A DNA stretch of 64,000 bases from Cercis canadensis (GCA_003255065.1 QAOA01002417.1:1374122-1438121), one strand, 5' to 3'. Numbered from the stretch's first letter, positions 19,699-34,029 are shown. Numbers and translations: made by a program. Notes: generated by a model from the sequence alone, not told the origin.

Positions 19699-22600
19699 AT
19701 GCTTCACAACAAGTCATTCGTCAAGAAAACTAAGGGAGGCAAAGTAATGAAGGTGTGCTTCTCCTCAGGAAACCCTAACCCTAGCTCTTTCTTTAGGGCA
19801 TCATTGTCATTGTTCTTGTTTTTATGACTCGTATTGGTTCTATGCTTCGAGCAGCAAGTCCGGGAGCACTATCTGAGAGATGATATATACTGTGGAGCTT
19901 CAATTTGCAAAGTATGTGACACTTCGGGTGCTCGCTTGAGTGGTTCTGCTTCCACAATTCTCGTTGTGGACACCAATGTCGTTCTCAGCCAGGTGATTGT
20001 CAATTCGTTTTACTTTTACGTTTTTTAATTATTTTGTTCGAATTATTGTGTGTGTTGAGGAAGTGTTTGAGATCTCTGATTGTTTTGGTTGAGATTTCCA
20101 TTTCAACAGATTGATTTGCTGGAGAATCCGGCCATCGATAATGTTGTTCTGTTATCCGTTGTGCTGGAAGAGGTCAAGAACAAAAATGCGGCGGTTTATA
20201 AGCGAATAAGAGATCTCACTAGCAATCCATTGAGGAAATTCTTCGTGTTTTCTAATGAACACCATAAGTAGGTTTTTTTTCTCCCTCATCGACTACTGTT
20301 ATAACACACTTAAGTAGGTTGTACTGTCCGTTACTTATTTCCCGCCAACTGGAGATTTTATGTTATAACATAAAACATATGCTACAGAAGCACTGATTGT
20401 GGACCACATGCAATTTGATAACGTGCTGAGCGTATTTAGTTCAATAATCTGTCATGACACACTAGGTTGACCATTCTTCCTTAGTAGTTGTTAGAGTAGT
20501 TGTAATATTTTACTCATGTAAACTTGCATCACTTTTGTTTTTGATACTGCTACTTTTTATTCTTGTTGACACGGCATGTTGATTTATATTTGATATTTTT
20601 ATCATTGTTGCTCTCTTGGCAGGGATACATATATTAAGCAAATGGATGGCGAAACTAAAAATGATAGGAATGATAGAGGTTTGTTTTTCATAGGACCTCA
20701 GGATTTTGTCTTCAAAACATACACTTTCTGTTTCACTTGATGATTTCATACATGAATTGTTAATAAAGATTTTATGTTTTCCTAGTTCTAACTTTAAAAA
20801 TTTGAAATGCAGCTATCCGAGTAGCTACTCAGTGGTATCAGACCCATCTTGGTGGTGCAGTAAGTGTTTTGCTTATAACTAATGATAGAGAGAACAAGAG
20901 GAAGGCTACTGAAGAGGGAATTTGTGCAGAGACAGGTAGTTGATTTATCTTTTTCAGTAAGTTAGCCGTATCACAAATAGCTAGGGTACCAAGTACCTGA
21001 TGTGTGCCTATGAAACATGTCAAGGCCATAGCACAATAGTTGAATGAATTCATCCAAAAATCTTACTGATCAATATTTTTCTTGCTTTCAGTTGAGTCAT
21101 ATGTGAAATCTTTGGGCCGACAAGATTTGCTTGATTTGCTTGTGCTGCCTGCATCTGAAGATGTGGACATGGAAGAGGTTGAAGATTTGAGACCTTCTAA
21201 GAGGAAAGTCATCTATACGGAGGTGTGCAGTTGGCTTCATTCCTTTTTAATAATTTGTGCTGCAAGTTTGGTTAAATTTGGTTTGATGCAATTGACTTTT
21301 TTGCTCCCTGTTATATTTCCAGCATAAGCCAATATCAGAAATCACTTCTGGTTTGCATCGTGGAATATATCATCAAGGAAAACTTCGGGTAAACCGTTAC
21401 AATCCATTTGAAGCATATGTTGGGAGTGAAAGCATTGGTGATGAAATAATTATCTATGGGCGTGCAAATATGAATCGGGCTTTTGATGGTGACATAGTGG
21501 CAGTTGAACTTCTGCCTCAAGACCAGTGGCATGAAGAGAAGTCTCTATCTATAGTTGGTGAAGGTATGTTAATGGTCATATTTTTGCACTTCTCAAAAAG
21601 ACAGACTTGCAACTTGTCGGGATGTATTGTTCTTAAAATTTGTTTGGTTTCATGGACAAAGAAGTTCTAATAGTTGAATTTCCACATTGAATTGTGGGCT
21701 TTTACTTTCAATTCATAAAACTGTACAATGGATTTTATTCTTAGGCTCTAGAAAGCTTGTTTTCGAAGTAAGTTTCTTCTGAAACTAGACTATCTTAATT
21801 ATATTATTTGTCACATTTGAAAGTTAAAAATTGGGAGGGAAGAGAGTTAATTAAAGGTGAGGCTACCAATTATTTTTTATTTTCAGTGACTGTAAAAATG
21901 GGATGGATTAGCAGGATAAAAGTCCCTAAACCAAAAGTGCGGCATTGGTCAGATTTGGAGGGAAAATTCTACCTTTTGTTGCCCTGTTAAAAATATCCAA
22001 ACTGCCAAAAATTCTATACTGGCAGTATCTCTTTGTGATTCACTTGTTGTGTGTGTTAAGATAATTTTTCAAACGTATTATTTGAGTTAGTTTAATCATG
22101 GTGGCTCAGCTACAATCATGAGACAGTAATGCTATTCATATACTTGGATTACAGAGACACATACAACTATAAAATTAGTATTGAAGTTGCATTAATATCT
22201 GCTGGATAAGCATGGAAACATGTTGCTTATTTTTTGTCTGTTCCATCTACTACATTTCTTTGAAGCATGTTTGAGCTTATGCTTAAATTAGGTATGTCCT
22301 GTTTCTGTATGCACATGTTGGCAAACATGTTTTTCTTGTTACACATCTTGGTTGGGTAACTTTATTTGCTTGCAGAGGAGGAGGAGGAGGATGAGGGAGT
22401 TCATCTAGTTCCAAGCAGTGCTGATGATGCACCAAGAACTGTTCCTCAGCAAGGTTCTGCCGGAGAAGCGAATCCTGTATCCACTCGTCCTTCTGGTCGT
22501 GTTGTTGGAATTATAAAGCGAAACTGGCATTCGTAAGTTGATTTGATTGTTTCTTGAAGCTTTTCTGCGTTTCTTTACAAATTAGCATTCAACTGGTTGG

Positions 22601-25600
22601 GCACCTATATGACTTCTATCTCCACTGCGCCTGTGTATTCCAGTTCTTTTATCTGGGTGTTCTGTTGTTTAGTATATTTACCTTGTCTTTGCAGTTATTG
22701 TGGATCTTTGGAGCCAATGTCGATGCCTGCAGGGAGTGGTGGTGGTGCTCATGCCTTATTTGTCTCCAAGGATCGCAGAATTCCCAAGATTCGAATTTAT
22801 ACCCACCAACTTGGAAACATTTTAGACAAGAGGATTATTGTGGCAGTTGATTCTTGGGAAAGTCATTCTCGATATCCATCAGGCCATTATGTAGCAGTCA
22901 TAGGAGAAATAGGTGACAGAGATACGGAAAGTGAGGTATGTTATATTGGATTTGCATGCTTCTATGTGTCTTTGCACAGAGATTGGAGAGAGAATGACCT
23001 CTTGGCACTTAGTGTATAAGTATCATTATAATTTTGAAAAAGTTAGTGTGTATAAAGTTCTTATAATTTCTTTCTCCTCTTTCTTAATCTCACTATCTTT
23101 TAACCTGGTAAGATTTTAAAGCTAAGATCTGTTGAAATTCACCCCATCCTCAGTCACTTGAGCAAAATTGAAAATCCCCTTCAACATGTACAGATGAAAA
23201 CGTATATCATATTTGTGTATGCAAGGTATACGCATTTGTTTATTTTACTTTATCAACTAAACCATTGTAAACATCTTTTCTTTTCTTTTACAATGTAGGT
23301 GGTTTTGATAGAAAATGATATAAATTCAAAGCCATTCTCTTCACAAGTGCTAGCATGCTTGCCTCCATTACCATGGTCAGTTTCTTCTGAAGATTTTTCA
23401 AATCCAATTAGGCAGGATTTGCGATATTTGCGTGTCTTCAGTGTGGACCCTCCAGGTGTGGGCTTTATTTATCATGTTTGTGTTTTTGTTAACTATACTC
23501 TGCAAAGGGTTAAATGATACAGGATTGTGTCATTGAAAAATATAATATTTAGAAATTATTATATTTTCAAGATGAAATATTTGTTTTTGCAAAGCAAGAG
23601 GTTGGAAAAGCCCTACAAGATACAAGCAGGAAAAAGAAGAAAATGGTCACATAAGAACTTTGATATACTTTATGAAATAAACAAAATTGATAACCTCTGG
23701 AGTGGTGTCTTTTCGCTTAGAATTATGGATGTAGGAAGTTGTCATTCATAATCAAAATGGAAGTTTTTATATGGTGAAACCACTTTTTCTGCTGCTTAGT
23801 TCTAATAGTTAGTATTTTATGTAATTTTGGTTTTTTCTGTGTTATTCTAACATATACATTTTCTTTAAAGCATTTTTTATTTTAAGTTAGTATAGTATGT
23901 GATTTTGGTTTTTTCTATATTTGCATTTTTTTGAAAGACTGTTATTTTGTATTTCACCTATAATATCTTGCAGCCTTGGTAGTTTCATTCAATTTGATAA
24001 AGAACCATCATAAATAGGTAAGTTGACTTAATATAACTGAGCCCATGGAGTAAGTTGGTTTCTAGGCTTCAGGGTTTATGTAAATATGTATGACTTTGTT
24101 TACATAATTGACTTACTTAGATGTCAAATATACTCATATCTTTTTGCTGCTTCATGCATGCAGGATGCAAGGATATTGATGATGCACTCCATTGTACTGC
24201 TCTTCCAAATGGAAACTTTGAAGTTGGAGTTCGTATCCTTTACCTAATGGCATTTATTTTACTGACAAATAGAAATTTTAAGCATGTACCAATAAGTTCA
24301 CTGAAAGGCTTTATACTTGCAATTGCAAATCAGAATTTATGGACTGCTAGTATTGGATGGCTGATATGGTTTCATCAATTATATGCTCTCACAGTTTGGC
24401 ATACATTTGGATGCCTCCACTAATAATTTCTATTGGAATATCCGCATAGTTTTCTTTTTCCTATTAAATTGAGATATCTACTAGTGGGCTTCTCCCTATT
24501 CTTTGTCTCCTCTCCAAACCAACCCCCCCACCACCACAACCACCACCCACAAACAAAGCAAATGTTAATATTATCCAATCCCTCTACATAGTTGTTCAAG
24601 GTTTCTCTTTAATGAGTTTCAATCAGATATTGCTGATGTGACAAATTTTGTGCATCCTGGCACTCCACTTAATAATGAGGCTTCGCAAAGGGGCACATCT
24701 GTCTACCTTGTTGAGCGACGGATAGACATGCTTCCAAAACCTCTGACAGAGGGTAATTTCATTGGACTCTTATTTAAAAAAAAAATTAAAAAATTAAAAG
24801 AAAATCAGCCTTACTCTGATAAAACATTTTATGTGGCAGACATATGTTCTCTTCGAGCTGATGTGGAAAGACTAGCCTTCTCTGTTATATGGGTATGTAC
24901 AACATCATATTTTGTCCATGACTAAACATGTGGCAATTTATATTTTTGTTTACATGCATGTGCACTAGCTCCTGTCCTTTAAGAGGATTCATCATGCTGA
25001 AAAAATTTGCATGCATGTCCACTCGGCCTACTGATTATTTGTTAAAGTTCATCATATCTGTCCTACTGTCTGTCTTTAATAATATGGTGAAAATGAGCGC
25101 ATGTTTACAACTTACTAATGCTTTACATATTTGCTAAAACTATTTGCATGTGTTCAGGAAATGACACCTGAAGCAGAGATTATTTCCACCAGATATACAA
25201 AAAGTGTTATAAAATCTTCTGCAGCATTGTCTTATATTGAAGCACAAGCAAGGATGGATGATAGGTATGCTTTTATCCTCCATAGATCTTGCCAGTTACA
25301 AACTGATATGTCTTTATCTTTAGTGCTATTACTAGCAATGAAGAAAAGTTACTTGACATATGTTTTTCTGTTGGGAGTATGTTCATCATGTTGCTTTATC
25401 ATTTTCTTGTCCACAATGCTTGCAATAATTGCTTGTATTATTGACTTTAGAAGACATTGGCAGTATGATACCTTAAACAGGAGGATGAGTTGGAGGCGAG
25501 TATATTCTGATGTTTATCAAACAAAAGATGATGGTACATCTGGAGTTGTGTCTGTACTGAATGACCAGGCTCATATGATAAGAAGTCTGAATATTGATTG

Positions 25601-28600
25601 CACTTTATGAAGCATAGACACGGACTTAGGACTGGTTACAACATGACAAGACATGGACTCAGAGAGTCAATCCTGGGAGAATTTGGAAATAATATGAAAT
25701 AGTTTTTTTAATAGAATATAGTAGGGTACCTGGATAACGCCATAAATGTGCCTAAAAATGGTCCTCATCTTGCCCTCAACTTAGACAGAATCAACTAGAT
25801 ATTACTCTTCTTGAAGATGTTTGATCTCTTCCTTGGGGAGTAAATCAGAGTGAGTAGAAACCTTAATGCAGAAAGATATTTCAAAAAATAGGTAGAACTG
25901 ATTGTCAATCCAAACCTTCGTTTTTAAATTATTTTGTGTTGATTGGATGATGGCTGATCTTTTCTTCTAGTCTGTTAAGCTTGTTCTGCAATTTTACTCT
26001 TATTAAGCAGTGTGCAATCTGTCATTTTTTTTCTGTTCCTACAGTCGACTGATGGATCCACTAACTACGGATTTGAGGAATATGAATAGTTTAGCAAAGG
26101 TATGAATTTATAGATGCTGGTTTATTGTTTTAGTCACATGAGTGTGAATGTATTTGCATGCTCTTTTACAGAATTCTCTAATCTGTATGCATTTATGTAT
26201 GATCTATATCAGAAAATGAGGTTGAGGCGTATTGAGAGTGGGGCTCTAACACTTGCATCTGCTGAAGTCAAATTTCAAATTGACACAGAGACTCATGACC
26301 CCCTTGATATTGGTATAGTCTTCTGATTTTTTAATTTGATTTTTTTTGTTTGTTTTAGGGGGGGGGTGTTTTGTTTGGAGTCAAAGGATGGAAATTTTTG
26401 TATTAATCAGATTAGAAGGAGTTCCAACAGTGCCAAACTTAGTCATTTTAATGGACCCATCATGTATTGATTCTCCATCAGCTGTTCTAGATGAATGAAC
26501 TGAGTACATCCTCTGTCTCTGCTAGCCAGCATGTCAGACAGACTAAAGCCATTATGAAAGTATTTTCCAGCTAGTTGACTCCAGTTAAGCCTTATAGATC
26601 TGTCCATGAATTATTTTTAATTTGTAGTAGAATCCTGAACTACTTTAATAAGTTTACTCTTTTGGGATGCTGGAAACTCTAGAAATTTGCATGCATTTGT
26701 GATGCAGGGTGGACTAGCTTCAAGAAAGCTTAAGTTTAAAGATCAGGGTGGAATATTAGGGGTCATTTAGTTATTCTTTATTTCCTGGTCATGGTAGTAT
26801 TTGGAATCAGGTTTATGTTATTTAGGTGTTTTAGAGTATTATCTTACTGCGCTTGTTTTTCTTATGATATGAGTAGTAGTAGGAAGTGTCAATCCTTACA
26901 GAATTAGGACTCTATTCTTAATCCTTGTAGTATATAAGGTCTATTTAATGGGCTGTGATGCTTTCTTTTAAAAAGTTGATGATTAATTCAATCACAAGTT
27001 TTCTTCTTATTTCCTGTTTGCTTAACCACAGGACCAGCCCCCTTATCAGCTGTGTTTTGGATCTTTTTGCTTATTATTTCCTTCTAATTATCTCTTGAAG
27101 CCAGTAGAGTTTATTCTGGCTTTCTGTCCTGCATCATTTTGGGTGGTGTTTGATACGTTTACACATATAGGTGGTTGGAGGATATTAATCTTACTGAGTT
27201 GCATGATGGTATATAAACACAAGTGATCTATAGTTTTTAACGTCATCAAATGAATAGATGATTCTTTACTTCGGTTTCTCAGAGTGCTGCTGAATCATCA
27301 ATGCACTTGCAACTTCTGTTTTACCATTTGGTTCTTGTTCAGACTTTGCACTTCAAAGCTGTTATGGATCCTTGTCTTTTAAAGAAGGGTTTTTGAATAT
27401 TTTCTAAAGTATTGAGAACTCCTTGGTATAAGTCTATTAGATTTTGAGATCTGCAGAAACAGCAATGGATGTGACGCCCTTACTGACATCTATTGGCTTT
27501 CTTCAGAGGATGTGAATTTGTAACTATAATTAAATTATTTGGATACTTTTTTTATCCAAAAATAAAAATAAAAATTGGATCCTTCNTTAAAGAAGGGTTT
27601 TTGAATATGTTCTAAAGTATTGAGAACTCCTTGGTATAAGTCTATTAGATTTTGAGATCTGCAGAAACAGCAATGGATGTGACGCCCTTACTGACATCTA
27701 TTGGCTTTCTTCAGAGGATGTGAATTTGTAACTATAATTAAATTATTTGGATACTTTTTTTATCCAAAAATAAAAATAAAAATTGGATCCTTCAGAATGG
27801 GACTGACTGAGTTGCTAGTTTTCTTTTTCATTCTCCTCTTAGCTTCCCCTTCATGAAAGGAGAATGGAAAAAAGATAGCTCGGCTGAGCTGCGGTTGTCT
27901 TTTTGTTTTGGTTGCTTTTATTTAGTGATTGATTTAAATTGCAGGTATGTACCAGATTCGGGAAGCAAACCAAATGGTGGAGGAGTTTATGCTTTCAGCA
28001 AATGTTTCTGTTGCACAACAAATTCTTAAGAGTTTTCCTTTCTGCTCATTGTTAAGGTTGGTTACTGATCAGCCTTTTCCAAAATCTAGGCTCTGCATGT
28101 TTTTAGTATGTGTGAAAATGGAATATTATTCTTACCATGCATAGCTTAATTATATGTATAATCTTCTCAATTATTTCCAGAGTATGTGTGACTTCTGATT
28201 AGAAGAATACGCGTGTCTATATACTAGAATCAGCTAAAAAACATGTTGCTGTGGCAGGATAGTTAAATTGCTATTTAATAACCAAAAATACCAAATTGTT
28301 GGTGCTACTTGTGTAGGCGTCATCCAACTCCAACTAGAGAGATGCTTGAATCTTTGCTGCATACTGCTGCTGCTGTTGGTCTTCACTTGGATGTCTCATC
28401 ATCAAAAGCATTGGCTGATTCTCTTGATCGTGCTGTGGTAAATCTCTTATTTTCTATGTTTTTGCATTGCTCTATTTTGTTTGTTTGTTTGTTTTCCATT
28501 CAAGATATATGGTTTAAGCATAGTTGTTGGTTTACATGTTTGTTGGCAATTGCATCTTTAATAGTATTCACTGTTAGCAAAGCATTCACTTCTGGTGCAT

Positions 28601-30140
28601 CTTATTTGGTCTTAATGTTTGTTGGCGTCTGCATCTATAATAGTATTCATACTGTTAGCAAAGCATTCACTTCCAGTGCATCTTATTTGGTCTCAGATGC
28701 TCTCTCACAGAAAATAAAATTTTCAGGGTGATGATCCATACTTCAATAAGTTAATCCGCATTCTGGCAACTAGATGCATGACTCAGGTGAGTTGAATTTA
28801 AATAAGTGAATCCATATGTAGAATTTCAAGAGAGAATACTGAAAACTTTTTTTGGTAGGCGGTCTATTTTTGTAGTGGGGATCTAAGCCCTTCAGAATAT
28901 CATCATTATGGGCTTGCAGCACCTCTATATACTCATTTCACGTCACCTATTAGAAGATATGCAGGTTGGCATTGGTTTTAATTATCTGATGTTTAGTTGA
29001 TCAATAGTGTGCCACAATATGAGTTGGAATTTCTCTCCTCGCAGATGTCCTTGTGCACAGGCTACTTGCTGCATCTTTAGGGATATCCAAGCTACCGTCA
29101 GTTTTCCAAGACAGGCCCCAGCTCACTAGCATTGCAGATAGTATGGAATCTCTTCCCTTGAATGCTATGTCATGCAACATTAAGGCCAAATATTGTTTCT
29201 TTAGTACTGCAAAAAGATACATGTGCAGGATGGAATATTTTGTTCACCTGCTTCCCAAGTTGCATTATTTTTTTATATGATTAGATTCTAATTATCATAC
29301 ATTTTCTGTCTCTAATCTTGTCGACAGCTGTCTTTATCCACACACAAAAAAAAAAATCTTGTCAACAGAAGTTTTCTCTAGGATGAACATTTTTTTGTTA
29401 TGGACCTAATAGTATGATTTGTCTTCATGGGCCTCACAATCTTTTGGTGTGCCTGTCACCACCAAGAGCATTTTCTTGTGCATTCAATGTCTCCACTACA
29501 TGTATATTAAATTTTAATAATGATTTTTGTGTTGTGTAATTCAGATTTAAATTATCGGCATAGGAATGCCCAGATGGCAGGCAGGGCCTCTGTAGAGCTC
29601 CACACTCTAGTTTATTTCCGAAATAGGTATGTATCATAGCTTCCCCTCCCCATCATCGCTACTGTTCTCTATTTGCAGCTCATTTTGGAATTTGGACTTT
29701 GTCCATCTTTGCTCATACAGGCCAACAGATACCGAGGCGAGAATAGTGAAAATAAGATCCAATGGATTTATTGTGTTTGTTCCAAAGTAAGTCTCTTACT
29801 CTCCCTTTTTTTCTTTATTCTTTTGCTCTGCCACACACACAGGTAATCTTAAGCACCAAAGCAGCTATTAGAGTGAATCATGAGTCATAACTTTAGGAGT
29901 TCATTTATAGCTTGGGTATGACAACTTCTTATCCCTCTCAGATATGGCATAGAAGGGCCTGTATATTTGACCACAAGAGCTGAAAAGGGAAGTGGGGAAT
30001 GGTATGTGGATGAGCAACAGCAGAAGATCAAAAAGATGGATGGTAGTGTTACATACAGTGTTCTGCAGTCAGTTAAGATTCACATGGAGGTTGTGGAGCC
30101 ACAGCCTCACCGGCCAAAACTTCAGCTCTCTCTTATCTAG
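19699..30140 (+). CDS. RRP44A: RRP44A/DIS3, catalytic subunit of the RNA exosome
   Basis: 24 exons give 935 aa: 19699-19752, 19855-19992, 20110-20267, 20623-20678, 20813-20935, 21092-21222, 21323-21563, 22376-22532, 22695-22935, 23299-23455, 24164-24232, 24627-24752, 24840-24892, 25158-25264, 26045-26099, 26213-26312, 27945-28056, 28317-28437, 28727-28786, 28859-28964, 29045-29140, 29545-29626, 29721-29786, 29942-30140. It degrades RNA 3'-5' with the exosome core. Seen: a PIN endonuclease domain (VVDTNVVL near 55, [10 protein letters not shown] near 155, acidic residues kept); cold-shock domains ([20 protein letters not shown] near 230); an RNB domain with [11 protein letters not shown] near 486-496, holding the metal-binding aspartates; and a C-terminal S1 domain ending PKLQLSLI. 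The length matches Arabidopsis RRP44A (about 933 aa), not the shorter DIS3L2-type SOV. Exon 5 reads through an internal GTAAGT (in GGAVSVLLI). Confidence 0.97.
27379..27793. repeat. 207-bp direct duplication around a single N (probable assembly artefact)
   Basis: Bases 27379-27585 and 27587-27793 are the same 207-bp sequence, with one difference near the start (GAATATTTTCT against GAATATGTTCT). A lone N at 27586 separates them. It lies in RRP44A intron 16, so the coding model is unaffected. The most likely cause is two overlapping contig ends, perhaps of different haplotypes, joined by a one-base gap instead of merged. Confidence 0.85.
28543..28697. repeat. Two-copy tandem repeat, about 79 bp, in RRP44A intron 18
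   Basis: Copies start at 28543 and 28622. Both contain GTTAGCAAAGCATTCACTT and GTGCATCTTATTTGGTCT, with a few mismatches and a small indel. It is a local intronic duplication without coding effect. Confidence 0.8.
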
Positions 30141-31310
30141 AGAACATATGGTCATGTAATAGTATCCAGAAGCAACAATCTCTTTGCAGCGTTGCTGTTT
30201 ATATCGAAGTCGAACCATATGGTTATAGACCAACACAGGCTGGGCCGTTGTAATATAGTTCCGTCCATGTTAGATTATATCATTTGCATCTCAGCAGTTG
30301 TCTGATTTGGCCTGCATGGGGGGAGAATATTGCTGGAAGGAAAATGGCACATAGAAGAGGTGTTGCCTGAGGAAATTTTTTATATAAGGAACAGAATACA
30401 GGTTTTTTGGTTAATGGGTTAGTGTTAGTCTTTTTTTTTTTCCTGATTTAATTTGGGAACTGGGAAAGGAGTTTTTCTTTTTGTGCATATGTCATTTTTA
30501 GAAGCAAGTTTTAGATAGTTTATTAAAAAACGATACGTGTTAGTTTTATAGTGGCATCTTCTGTGTATTTGTATGCGCATGTGAAAGTTTCAAAGCTATT
30601 TCTTTTTCTTAGGAAACAATATGGCATCGTTCAAGAAGAAATACACAGATTTTCATTACTTGTGGACAATTATCCATTTTATTTATATATTTATTTGTTT
30701 CTTATTTTTGGCTGAAAAATGATCCGGGAGTCGGATGGTTGTTTTCCTTTGGTTCACTGCTACTAATTTCATTTTTTTTTCATAAGCCATTTGGGTTGCG
30801 TCAATTGTCAGTACTTTACCATAATTTGCCTCAAACGATGAGAAGGAAAAAAAAGAACAGTTTTGCCTCTGTTGGATTCTTGGATAAATCCAAACTTTTC
30901 TTAGCCCTTTCAAAAGCATATCTTAAACTCTGTCGTTTGACAATATGACTAATTCAACAACAAAAAAAAGGAAGAAATCAAATGAATGCCCTTATCAAGG
31001 TTGCCTCCTCCATATCTGTCTAAGGGCCATCAAACCCGATCAAATCTTTTTTCCAACCTCAGCTGCTTCTTCTGGCCTGATGATATGAAGCAAGCAATGC
31101 CAGATATTTACTCAAAAGTTTTCAGCATACCATCTTTCATGACCAGCACTGAAGCAAAAGAGGTGAAAGAAATCCACTATAGTTTTATCAGTCACAAGCA
31201 TAACCTGTATAGTATAATCTTCTACAGGGTGTGTTTTCTTTACTACCGTTTGGATTGATTTACTGATGGATGGCAAAGCAAAAGAAAAAATTTATGGAGC
31301 TGAAGGCTCC
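30141..31310. other. Convergent intergenic region between RRP44A and PILS
   Basis: This holds the 3' UTRs of two genes that end toward each other. RRP44A 3' UTR sequence probably runs to about 30600. I see no further gene; the short open frames at 30683-30948 and 30986-31258 lack recognisable similarity. Confidence 0.6.
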
Positions 31311-34009
31311 TTAAGATAGTATCCACATTAAGAATGTTGACCAAGCAGTGAGTGCTATGGCAGCAGCGGCATATGTCCACAAGAGGATAACGGAACACTC
31401 TTCTTGGCCTACATCAAACAGCTGAGCCATGGTACCTTCAAAATATCATTGAATGAATATCAGTAACAAGGTAACTAATAGCTAACGAAGGAATAGAAGG
31501 ATTTTTTTTTTCTCTACAGAAAAAGCATAGAAGAAGTCACTTACTAATATTCATTGCAGGTGGCATGGCATACTGCATCACCAGCACGTACCGAAACAAA
31601 GGATCCACAGGGAGGAAGCCAAATTCTGTAGCCGCTTTAACAACGAACATTCCAATGAAAGGTAGTATAATAAACCGAGCTATGATGGTGCTAATTATCT
31701 CTGAGTTTTTGACACTTGATGAACGCAAGCCTGTAATTTTATGATAAAGTTAACAAAAAATCATTTACTTCGAAATGGTTAAAATACGTGGTAAGATTTG
31801 GAGATTATTACCTTGAGTGAGGTTTCCACCAAGCAAAAGGGTGATGCAAGGAATTGTCCCGTCCCTGCAAAAGAACTAACTCAATGAGGTAACTCTCTAG
31901 TAAGAGTATGAATATATACTGATAGAATAGACCCAGATTGCATAAATGCTACACTAAAGAACAAAATCAGTACATACCCTAGTAATTTAATAGAGTCTTG
32001 GATTACTCTCAGTGGAGCATTCCCACCGACTATTAGGTTCTTCAGCCATGCAATTCCTCCAAAGATGAAACCAAAAAACTGATAATGGAAAAGAAGAAAA
32101 GGGGAAAGGGGAAGGTGAATTTGTCAGTATCATAAGTAACTTTCACAATCAAGTGGAAGTATCTACATGCAAGTGAAATATCAAATAAGAGAACAGGGAA
32201 GAAAGCAACTCACTGTTGCAATTGTTGGAGGTGCCATTAGTTCTTCCAAAAGTTGACGAAAAATTCTTATTGTTCTATGCCAAAAATTCTCCTTCAATAC
32301 GCTAGACGAACCTTGCTCTACAATCTGCAAATTCAGATCCAATTTATAATCGTGCAAACGGTTTATGTTGTTTGATATAGTGTGCTACGTGGAGTCTTAC
32401 AATTTGATTTTCATCGACTCCAATATTTGCAGCTCTCACTTCTATAGCAGTACTTTCTTTGCGTTCTCCCTTAAGAAGGTGAGTTTCTGCATCAGCACCA
32501 AGATCTTTGTTGGGAATCTTCAAGATTTCAGCCGCCTCAAGTGCCTTAAATTTCATTGATCTGCTATGTACCAGCTGGTAAGTATAGGTCCATATAAAGA
32601 TGCCACCAAGCTACAATGTTCAAAACAAAATGAGATGAGCTATAAGGCTATAGTAGCCAGATACTCATTGATGTTGTCAACTCATTACATAGTTGAAGTG
32701 TAAAATAGATGCATTACCGACATAGAGAAAGCTGCGTAAGAGAATGCAGCTTTGCGGCAAGTATCATGTTCACCAAATGGCCCTCCTTTCTCATCACAGA
32801 TAGCAGGGATAACGACAAGAGGAAGGTTGCCCAAATTTCCTGATTAACAAAGTGCTCATGAAATTAGAGGTATTTTTATGAAGGGTCTTGAATATTAAAC
32901 ATGTGCTTGATAGAATTAGAGGTAAAAGGAACAAAAATTAGTGAATGTATCACAACATTGATTTATATCTAGATACACTGCCCATTTTCATTCCTTTGGC
33001 GTTTGACTCTATCTGTCCCCAAAGAGATACCTGATGAACATGCAGCAATAATAAGTCCTTCCACTTTCAAGTTTGGCTTTAATAGTTTGACAATTAGCCA
33101 TCCAAGAATCCCTCCAAATAAGAAGGTAAGTCCAACATTAATGGGCATAAACCACCTACAGAGATGAGTAAGAAATATAGATTAACAAAAACAACAAATT
33201 AAAACCCTTTCTCTCTTTCTTCCCTTACTTTTATTCCACAAATATTCATAATTAGGTCATTGTAGCTAAAATTTCAGGATAGTTTCTGGTATTACTTAAT
33301 GGATTTCTAGTGTCAATGTCAAATAGCCATTTTCCAATTTTGATAAACTTCATCTAGTCGAAGTTTTTACTTTTAATGCTGATGTAACTTTGTTCTGAAA
33401 AGAGTCAGAATCATATGAACTATGGAGTTACTTTATGTTTCTCCAACGAAAATGATCCATGTGAATTAACTTTCTGTTCATAATGTAATCCAAGAGGCAG
33501 AGAGAAAGTATGAATCAGAAGCCCTTCACGCCTTTAGATATCTAAAAAGTTCCAAATTTTGCTCAAATTGTCATTCATACTTATTGTGCTTCACATTATA
33601 AATAAAGAGAAGGAAAAAATAAAATAAACTAGCTCAAGGGTGAAAATTCCATGCCTACCATGATATCATGTTATCAAGTGTAACAGTCTCGGCAAAACTT
33701 GAAAATACAAGTGAAGGGGTGAATACAATGAAGACAATCTGCAAGAGGGGGGAAAATCATGTTTAGAATAATGTAGAGAGCAAATGTATACTATATTCTT
33801 AATTCAAATTGTTTTTAATATGCAGCTATTAGTATAGATATCATATACTAGTGCATGTGTTGGATCTATACCTTGTTCAAGGATTTTCGAGTGTCTGCGG
33901 ATAGAAGATTATTAAAATAGTCGGTTGCCATGAGAGCTCCCAAGGCACTGATAATTAAGACTTGGAGAATTGGCGAAGACGCCACCGCCAAGAGATCCCA
34001 AAAACCCAT
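31311..34009 (-). CDS. PILS: PIN-LIKES (PILS) auxin carrier, ER membrane
   Basis: Ten exons from the 5' end: 34009-33872, 33738-33659, 33155-33031, 32839-32718, 32610-32401, 32324-32214, 32078-31978, 31864-31812, 31730-31545, 31435-31311; 416 aa. PILS proteins sit in the ER membrane and control intracellular auxin storage (family knowledge). The N-terminal membrane block (MGFWDLLAVASSPILQVLII, WWFMPINVGLTFLFGGILGW, GNLGNLPLVVIPAICDEKGG) is followed by a hydrophilic loop at about 180-250. The C-terminal membrane block includes GDGTIPCITLLLGGNLTQG, QYAMPPAMN and a final helix (LWTYAAAAIALTAWSTFLMW). Family signatures are complete and the length is normal. It is convergent with RRP44A. The same neighbour in Arabidopsis is, from memory, PILS5 (AT2G17500); I have not shown orthology to a single member. 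Confidence 0.93.
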
Positions 34010-34029
34010 CTTTTTTACTCTTATAGTCT

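Noticed and set aside
27379-27793. A true 207-bp tandem duplication in RRP44A intron 16
   Set aside because: The lone N exactly between the copies, and the same pattern at 37917, favour an assembly artefact.
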